Assembly (NCBI GenBank): GCA_029449245.1
Contig: JANATF010000011.1
Location: 1,488,001-1,552,000 of the forward strand
Length of the DNA stretch: 64,000 nucleotides
Source of the DNA: Mortierella alpina
Lineage: Eukaryota > Mortierellomycota > Mortierellomycetes > Mortierellales > Mortierellaceae
Direction: 5' to 3'
The notes under the pieces were generated by a model that saw only the letters and a program-made list of their open reading frames with translations, was not told where the DNA came from and ran no database searches. The position numbers were made by a program, and so were the translations under genes. Of this stretch, positions 57,021 to 64,000 are shown piece after piece; the stretch's first letter is position 1; every line of letters begins with the position of its first letter.

Positions 57021-58108
57021 TCATACTCTCGACTTGATTGTCAAGCCCGTAGGATCTGCGAAAAATGCCTTGGTTCCCCTGGATAGAAGTTGATATTCCT
57101 GGCTGGCTCTCCAAGCTGCAATCCTAGGGGACTGAGTGGCGGTGGCATAAGCCTTCCTCAGGACAGGCGAACGCATGATGAGGTCCACGAGTTGCTGGCC
57201 GCCAGGTTGTAGACCCAAATGGTCAATGGCATTCGCGGTTCTGATGTCGGCCAAACTCAGCTGCGAAAAGAAAAAGGGGAGATAAATCCATCCGCGAGAC
57301 AATTGTTAAATTGTTTTTTTTTGGTGCAGTTGATGCAAGTGTTCAATTCAGGCGTCTCACCTACCTTATTGCCCACGTAGTGACCATTGTTGCCATTCGC
57401 CAAGAGGTGCTTCGCGTGCATCTCCATCCATTTTCTCAACGCTCCCGCTCGGAAAGCAGCCACTCCTGCTGCTCGCGCCTCTGGAGCCACCCAGACCGTA
57501 GACGCCGTGTGGTTGTTCTGCATCGAGGCTGTAGACGAGTGAAAGATTTTGATCAAGATCTCTTCGTACTCGTTGTCGCCCAGGAGCCCAAACTGCTTTG
57601 CGAGGTATTGCTCGATCACACCCGCCTCTGAGAGGATCAGTTCCTGGAATTAGAATGGAGATGCGAGAGAGGGAAAGTGGAAGCCTTGTAAGCATGATTC
57701 AGCTTTTCTCCCTCCTGGATATGGCGTTTTTGTTATGTTTCTTACGTTGCTCAGATGGGTTGCGATATAAAGTACAGGCACGACATGAAAGGGCGTCCTG
57801 ATCTTTTCTTGATCCCAATCCTTTCAGTGTCATAATTTTCGGTGCATTTTATACGTGTTCGGCACCAGTTGAGTTAACGATCCATTTGGCGGTCGGTTTA
57901 CTTTCTTCCTCAGACGTTGGTTAGAATCACTTACTTCAGGGATAAGGTTCGTCCACTGAGCATGGCCGTATGACAGGATCTCTCGACTTGTGGCGCCGTT
58001 GGAGTGTATTGGGAAGTAGAGCAGTTTAAACGAGACCGGTCTTTCAAACGAGTTGACTGCCCCCACGGTAGAAGCTGGGACAAATATAGTAGCGTCGGAA
58101 AAAGACAT
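57021..58108 (-). CDS. Glutathione S-transferase-like protein, tandem copy A
   Basis: Four exons in coding order: 57935-58108, 57746-57820, 57365-57643 and 57021-57260; all phase 0, 255 residues. The N-terminal thioredoxin-like half has SFKLLYFPIHSNGATSREIL, the cis-Pro strand FHVVPVLYI and LSEAGVIEQYLAKQFGLLG, the usual glutathione-binding SxAxxxYLA region. The all-helical C-half includes NGNNGHYVGNK and LSLADIRTANAIDHL, matching the GST_C N-capping motif. The class is closest to sigma/alpha-like fungal GSTs; it conjugates or otherwise uses glutathione in the cytosol. It is paralogous to the next gene upstream but has two more introns. Exon 2 is bounded by an AAAG acceptor, which is less standard, but the joined sequence aligns residue by residue with copy B. 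Nearby MRP-type transporter suggests a detoxification role (inference). Confidence 0.82.
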
Positions 58109-58429
58109 TGGGGAGACACTTGAGTGAGCAAAATGGTAGCGAGGAGAGTTATGGAATTGCTTGTCCTTTATTGTATGCGCAAGGGAAGGACTCCAAGATG
58201 AAACGCACCGCCATTAGCTATCCTTTGCGCAGTTGTGCAATTGGGTCTTGGCAGACATTATCGTGGGATCTAGACCAAAAAGCAAAGTAAAAATAAAGTA
58301 AACGCGTGGGCCCGATCGCGATCAAAAATGCGCAGAGGCAACCGAAATAGGAAAAAAAGGGGTTTTATTGGATGGAGGTACAACAAGATGCAAGCATAAG
58401 CATGATGGCTCGATATGACGACAGCGTCT
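58109..58429. other. Spacer between the two GST-like genes
   Basis: A 321-nt spacer holding the promoter of copy A and the 3' flank of copy B. No TATA box is obvious for copy A. Confidence 0.5.
58364..58369 (-). terminator. Putative polyadenylation signal, GST-like copy B
   Basis: AATAAA on the minus strand, about 60 nt past the stop codon of copy B. Confidence 0.4.
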
Positions 58430-59312
58430 TTATTTCGTGGGAGCAGCGAGCATGGCGAATGGGTTGACAAAGAACGCTTTGGTCGAATCTGTGAGACCGC
58501 GGTACTTCTCGGTGGCTCTCCAGGCTGCGATCTTGGGATCTTTCAAGACCGTTGCATGAACCTTCATCAGCGGCTCTGACTTGGTGACGATTTCCATGAT
58601 CTCCTTGCACTCGGGTTGGACTGCAAAGTGATCAATGATATTCGCGGTACGGATATCGGCCAGGGTCAACTTATTGCCGACATAGTGGCCGTTGTTGCCG
58701 TTATCGGCGAGGTGCTTCTCGTGAGTGGCAATCCAGGTCAGCAACTGGTTTCCCAAGAAGTACTGGAACGACTTCTCTTTCACCTCAGGGTGGTTCCATG
58801 AGACGGTACCGGCAAAGATCATCTGGATAGCGCTGGTCGAAGATTGGAAAATCTTAACCAGGTTCTCTTCATAGTCATTGCTGCCCAACAGTCCAAAGTG
58901 CTTGGCGAGATATTGCTCGATAACGCTTGTCTCTGAAAGAGTCAGGTCCTGTTGTCAACAGTTGAGGTGAAACGGAAGGAGGAGAGGAGGGGGTCAACAT
59001 GAGGCGTGAGAATAAAAATTCACTGCAAGAGAAAAACATTGGTCAGATCCTGATGTATACCTTTCCATCCTTAGTCTTGATATAAAGAACCGGCAAGACA
59101 TGGAATGGAGTATCGATTTTCTCCTCTGGCCAAACGCCATCAGGAGTGAGGTGTTCCCACGTAGCGCCTGCGTACTCGAGCATGTCGCGACTGGTGGAAG
59201 CGACTGCGTTCAAGGGCCAGTAGAGCAACCTGAAAGAAGCTGGCTTGGCGAGGGAGGCCGAGAGCTGCTCGGTGTTTTCGCGCTCGAAGTGCTTGGCGTT
59301 GGGAAGGACCAT
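58430..59312 (-). CDS. Glutathione S-transferase-like protein, tandem copy B
   Basis: Two exons, 59061-59312 and 58430-58948, phase 0, 256 residues. Same layout as copy A: SFRLLYWPLNAVASTSRDML, FHVLPVLYIKTKDGK, LSETSVIEQYLAKHFGLLG, then GNNGHYVGNKLTLADIRTAN in one uninterrupted exon. Its single intron matches the second intron of copy A; the other two introns of copy A are absent here. A TATAAAAA box at 59402-59409 lies 90 nt upstream of the ATG, so this copy may be the more strongly inducible of the pair (inference). The frame is open upstream of the ATG at 59312, but those codons fall in the promoter. Cytosolic GST function is a family inference. Confidence 0.86.
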
Positions 59313-59401
59313 GTTGAGAAAGAGTTGGAGTTGTGTTGTTGGAGGGGTTGAAGGAGGAAAGAATGTGGAATTCTGAGAGTTAAGAGGGAACCAAGGACAC
59401 C

Positions 59402-59409
59402 TTTTTATA
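59402..59409 (-). promoter_or_regulatory. TATA box of GST-like copy B
   Basis: TATAAAAA on the minus strand, 90 nt upstream of the ATG at 59312. Confidence 0.6.
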
Positions 59410-59847
59410 CGAGTGAAAGAACGACCCCAGCATGATGTCATGAAGAACAGACAGAACGCGTTTCTGTTTCATGAGTCTCGTCCGTCGAGTACGCTGCGCA
59501 AGCTAAGGAAGGATTGTAATGCCGATTGCCCGAGAGCAAAGTGTCGAATGAAGGAAGCAGTGGATGGAATGGGTGGCATATCCGACCGTGTCCAATATTA
59601 GTTTCTCATTTGGCCGCTGCCCAATAAATAATGACCCGCTCTTGTATCTCTTGGGTGCATGGAAGGCCGCTCAATTGACGCCAGTGGTGTCTCGCATAAC
59701 CTTGACACCAGCCCCATCTGATCAAACTGAGAACATCTTTATTTAGGTTTAGGTTTAAGTTCTGCGCAGCTATGTGGCCCCACAGTCAAATTGGTGGCGA
59801 CCGTTGTCAACCCCTGCAGTGGCCGGTGCATCATGAACGAGGACGGA

Positions 59848-59950
59848 GAAAGCTTTTAGCCATGGTCACATTCGACTAGCGAGATGCGCAATGTATCGCG
59901 TTCGGTCTGCGGGGAAAGCTATTAGCCATAGCCACATTCCACTAGCGAGA
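59848..59950 (+). repeat. Two 37-nt direct repeats with a 66-nt period
   Basis: Copies at 59848-59884 and 59914-59950 match at 33 of 37 positions. Both begin GAAAGCT, share TTAGCCAT and end ACTAGCGAGA. The 29 nt between them are unrelated. Origin unknown: either a duplicated regulatory element or a transposon remnant. Confidence 0.85.
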
Positions 59951-60338
59951 CGAGGACTTTTGATGCCATTTCAATGAACGCGCGTTACAAATGAAGCAAA
60001 GTATTCGTCTTGACATGGAATTTCAAGAGGCGGCGTGATGTGATACGCGCGAAGCTAGTTCGGCTACTCTGAACGTTTGCTTCGATATTTTGTTGTAATC
60101 ATCGTCAGCATGCCCTCTGGATGCATCGACTTATCCGACTGTACGCTTTCAGATCATGTAAATACATTTATTTTTTTTAGCTGACATCAAGCGTAGAGGA
60201 CATTGCAAACGACAAGCGCAAAAGGACAAAAACACAATAATAAGAGATACAATGAAAAAGGGCGTGCGGCGGTCATAATACAGGTAGAGATATAAATAAA
60301 AAAACTACGACAAGGAACAAAAAAAAATGAAGACTCTT

Positions 60339-63300
60339 TCAATCATTCTCGCAACTATCGGCGAGTTCTTGTACGTGATCATTACTGAGGACGCGAAGCA
60401 AAAGGCACTTGGAGTACAGCGTGCTATCCAAATGGAACGTGTACTTTTGAGATCTTCGCTGGAATGCCACAAACCATTTCACAGTCTTGGCTATAACGCA
60501 GTTTGATTCAGCACCAAGCAAGTGATGAGGTCAATGTCAGCTTTCTGTTCCGGTTATGTCGCTCAGCAAGGGCCAGCAGAAGGGACTAAAATACTCACCT
60601 ATCAATTGGTATCGATGGAAATGCACCAGCAGTTTCCCTGTCGGGAGGAGGTGCGGCAGGTCCTTGGGTTCTGGTGCCTGTAGATGGGCGGCATTGGCAG
60701 GATAACTAGCACCCATTGGCGTCGGCGGCACGGAGCCTAAGCCAGGCGAATCCTGACCGGAGCTATCCGCAGACTGGGGAGATGTGGTTGAGGGAGGAAG
60801 ATACCACGAAGGGGAGACGGCGATATGCGTCAAATCAAAAACAAAAAGTCCCAAGAACGGGATACATCCCTGTTTGTCGAGCGGGACTTGATGCTGGAGG
60901 TATTTGCTATGCCCTGGTTCGTTTGACAAAGCCACATGAGAGCCATTCGACTCAAGAGCTTCTTGACGCCAAATCAAGGAGAAAAGGTTCAGGATGGTTA
61001 AAAAACATGCCAAACTGATTTTTTTCATATAGAATTGAAATAGAGGTCCAACAATCTACCTGGAAGATGAGACGCACTCCTACCCAAGTCTGGTCCCTGA
61101 GTGCTATGTCGCTGACTTTGCTCGCTCTGCATATCCTGGTGCCCCACCTGGCTCATAGCTCTCCGAATGACGTTCCAATTGCTGCAGGGTGATATGAAAT
61201 CCTGAAGGTCTTGTAGAACACGCATCTCATACCCGTTGACCCTGCCCCAAGTCCGCCGCAATCCACACAGATGAGACGAGCCGAGCCCCATAACCAACTG
61301 CATTAGTGAGTTGAAGTTCCGGTATTGGTAGCATTTCTAATCGAGTATTGTTCAAGACAAAAGCATTTAGCCAAGTCGATCCTTGTTCAACACAAAGTGG
61401 ATGAATCAGGCGTACCACGATGGTGCGTTTACCTGTGCGATCCTTATGAACTTCTCGATGACACGCACGCGGTCCTCAATGGGTCGGGTACTGACAACCT
61501 CAGAGGCTACCCACATGCAAAGCTGAACCACGACATAGAAAAGATGTGTCGTTAGCAAGCAGCTCAAAGAAGAACGAAGAACACTTGATTTTCAACACTA
61601 CCTACCATATTACTCCTTTCATTGCTTGCCTCCATGCCATTGTGATTTCCCTCGGTCTTGAAGAGATAGCCACTAATGGTTGACTGTACCATTGCTCTGT
61701 TCTTGCGTCCAGCCTTTGTGAGCTCGATCTCCAGCAGCTCATCCCATTTGACCTGTTGCAAGAAATGCTGTTCGAGCAGACACAACTGTTGCGCTATTAG
61801 CTGCGACCGATAAAAGAGAATGAATGGCTTGTAGGATGGGCTGGCGGCGGAAGGACTGTTTAACTGTCCAGGCGTATGCCATGGACTGTACTGCCATGCC
61901 GGGGACGCGGGAATGGAGCAGGGCAGTGGCGGCACAGGTGGTTGAGTTGCAGCCTCGACATATTCATCTTGAAGTGCTTCCTTGAGGGTCTTTAACGCGT
62001 TATCATTCTCCTCCATTGGTTCCCGATGGCTCCTTAGCGGTTCCTTTCCCGCGGCACTCTGACACGGAATATGGAAAGGACACTCGGGGTTGGGATGGTA
62101 TCCCGTAGAAGTATTGGAGTTGGATCGCGAATGGCGGACAGAGATGCTGGAAAATTGGTTCCGAGTGGGAGACGAAGCTGGAGACGAGGATGTGTTGGAG
62201 GACGAAAGACCTAGGCTGAGTGACGACTTTAGTCGCTTGATTGACCTACTTGGAGGTGGCCCAGAGACATTGGTTGTAGACACTTGAGGAGAAGCCGTGT
62301 CCTGAAAAACATTGGTAACAACGACGGAGGGTCTGAGGTTGGGAAAGCTACGTGTCGTGCTCAGCGTATGGTGCTCGTCAATACCGGTGTAGGCCGAATT
62401 CCAGCAAATGCAGAGTCGTGTGTCGCCCCTGTAATGGCCACTGGATGGGTGGACGAACTGCTGGTAGATGTCCTCACTCTTCTGCCTGAGTTTGCTGATA
62501 CCTATTGTCATCTTGGAGGACCAATTGCTCGTGCTTCTGTTGGACTTTGTGGAGGAGCTAGACAGCCGACGCTCCCTTGCGAATAGTGAACCTCCTTCGC
62601 TCGTCTGTCTGGCCATAGACTGGGCTCGACATTCCTTTGACAGCGGCGGCTTTGCATGCTATCATATAGGCAGAAGTGTGCATGTCAGTCTTGTTATCTC
62701 TTCAGCATTGGTGTCTGTAATAGAGTCTTAAAATCAATCACTATACCGTTTGTGCTGCAAGCAGCTCTCCCGCCATTGGACGCGAGGGCGTGCTCGCCAG
62801 GGTGGAGGCTCTGAGACGGCCCTTGATTATACTAGGCTGATCACTGGATTCTGCAGCGCCCATGGTTGGCAAGTTGCTTGCCACGGGCTCCAGCTCTCTT
62901 CGAACTGTCGCTACCTTCAGCCTTTCAACCTCTGCTGATTTCGAATCCTCCATCTGCATCGATAAAACATCCAGGGCTCTTTCACCCTTTACAGGATCCT
63001 CATCGCCTTTCTGTGAAGGAGCAATCAGCTCGCTTTGCTTATGTTCGGTGTCAAGACTCTGCTGAGCTAGGCTCTTGTACACTTTTCTCTGATGCTTGAA
63101 GAAATCCATCAGATAGCGAATGATCCGAGCGTCCAAAGAAGAGGCCTTGACTGAGGGGTGGAAGCGCATCTGGTTCAAGAATGAGGCCATCTGAAATCGA
63201 AGTGATTTTGACGTCAAAAAGTCATCTGCAAAGTGCTCCTTGATCCAGTAACGCAAAACGACAAATGTTCTATCACCCCATAGATGGATGTGTCCTCAAT

Positions 63301-64000
63301 TAGGCCGCCTGTCACGCATCGCCGTTCGAATAGCCACGCTTCCCATCAAGAAACACAATTCTCACCTAACACGCACTACTAGACGGTGCTCGTTCTCTAT
63401 CTCCAATGCCCAGAGATACCGCTGTATCAGGTATTTGCACAGCTGCACAGGCGACATAAAGAGGCGGTAGGTCAGAAAGAAATCCGTTACGAACCCAGTG
63501 TCTAACAGTCAGGATGAGAGATGTTAAAAAAGCGGGTCTTTCTTGTAGAGAGAGTTCAATGGAGTAAGCGACTCTGCAGCAACTCGAAGGATTCTTACCC
63601 ATTCCATATTGGTGTGTCAGTTTCTCAATCAGTTTGACGATGGTCCCTGCAATGATGGGCGGGAGCTCAGAGACGCCGGGTGTAGAGTCTTGACTGGGCA
63701 GCGAAGGTGATGCGTACACAATCATGTTAGGTCCCTCCTCCTCTGGAAGGTCAAACGCTCGGGCATTAATTTCTGGAAATCGTGGAGGCACCAACGGTGG
63801 TGCTGCGGGTACAACTGCTTCCTCAATCGACTGCACTACATCAACGTCGACTGAGATAGGGTGGTCAACGTAATCCATTGATGACGGGTATATGGATGAC
63901 GTGGGCATCTCTTGGGATCGCTCAGTGGTGCTGTGGTACTGGCTATCCTGGAAGAGTGTCTCATGCAGACAGTCCGTGCTGGAGGATGCGCGTGAGCCGG
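60339..64000 (-). CDS. Ras guanine-nucleotide exchange factor, 5' end outside the window
   Basis: Visible exons in coding order: 63599-64000 (continues beyond the edge), 63366-63501, 62747-63269, 61606-62658, 61433-61522, 61060-61336, 60599-60961 and 60339-60490, about 998 codons. The RasGEF_N module spans exons 1-3 (VTDFFLTYRLFMSPVQL, YWIKEHFADDF). After a 300-residue Ser/Thr/Pro-rich linker comes the CDC25-type catalytic domain: LIAQQLCLLEQHFLQQVKWDEL, LCMWVASEVVSTRPIEDRVR, KCYQYRNFNSLMQLVMGLGS and CIPFLGLFVFDLTHI. Such proteins load Ras-family GTPases with GTP in growth and morphogenesis signalling. The catalytic domain holds a Pro/Ser-rich insertion (about 50 residues) after DLTHI. The acceptor at 60962 is a NAGNAG site, so one residue is uncertain. 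The last exon was chosen for its longer open frame with a plausible RasGEF end; a shorter alternative exists. Confidence 0.87.

Larger units (their letters stand above)
59313..60338. other. 1 kb spacer: GST copy B promoter and RasGEF 3' flank
   Basis: Contains the TATA box of copy B, a pair of 37-nt direct repeats (59848-59950) and A/T-rich DNA near 60160-60330. No gene is supported. Confidence 0.55.

Noticed and set aside
59742-59759. TTTAGG-TTTAGG-TTTAAG, telomere-like
   Set aside because: Only two perfect units, not the common fungal TTAGGG, and no subtelomeric context; most likely chance.

Overview
The window looks like nuclear DNA of an early-diverging filamentous fungus. This is inferred from many short GT-AG introns (up to ten per gene), fungal families (Ecl1, SAPS, Not3, PR-1-like CAP, an LAT-type permease, a cluster-C ABC pump), fungal TATA and leader layouts, and long homopolymer-rich intergenic DNA. 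Mortierellomycota is my best guess, but no marker here proves it. I built the gene models by hand by joining frames across splice sites. In every complete model the exon lengths sum to a multiple of three.

Layout. 1-4.2 kb: 3' end of a START-domain lipid-transfer protein, then a TMEM135-like membrane protein. 4.2-20.7 kb: a gene-poor stretch holding only a single-domain response regulator (10.9-11.5 kb, minus) and a secreted CAP/PR-1-like protein (16.9-17.8 kb, minus). 20.7-28.1 kb: a CoA-type Nudix hydrolase (plus), convergent with the large subunit of ribonucleotide reductase (minus, nine exons), then an intronless Ecl1-family zinc protein (minus). 31.3-40.3 kb: a SAPS phosphatase-regulatory subunit (minus), divergent from fumarase (plus), which is convergent with a small GPI-type surface protein. 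41.2-50.3 kb: an LAT-type amino-acid permease (minus), a mitochondrial-type PPR protein (plus), the CCR4-NOT subunit Not3/5 (minus) and a 98-residue single-pass microprotein (minus). 51.6-59.3 kb: a full-length ABCC/MRP transporter (plus) next to two tandem GST-like genes (minus). 60.3-64 kb: 3' part of a RasGEF gene (minus) that runs off the window.

How the genes relate. Most are unrelated housekeeping genes. The one suggestive neighbourhood is the MRP-type pump beside two GST-like genes, a conjugate-and-export pairing, but this is inference from proximity only. The most informative regulatory observation is in fumarase. It has a two-exon mitochondrial presequence, and inside the following intron a second TATA-like box and an in-frame ATG that would give a cytosolic isoform. 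The ribonucleotide reductase promoter carries two MCB-like boxes, a CCAAT box and a near-palindrome. I saw no rRNA, convincing tRNA, CRISPR array, transposon or viral gene.
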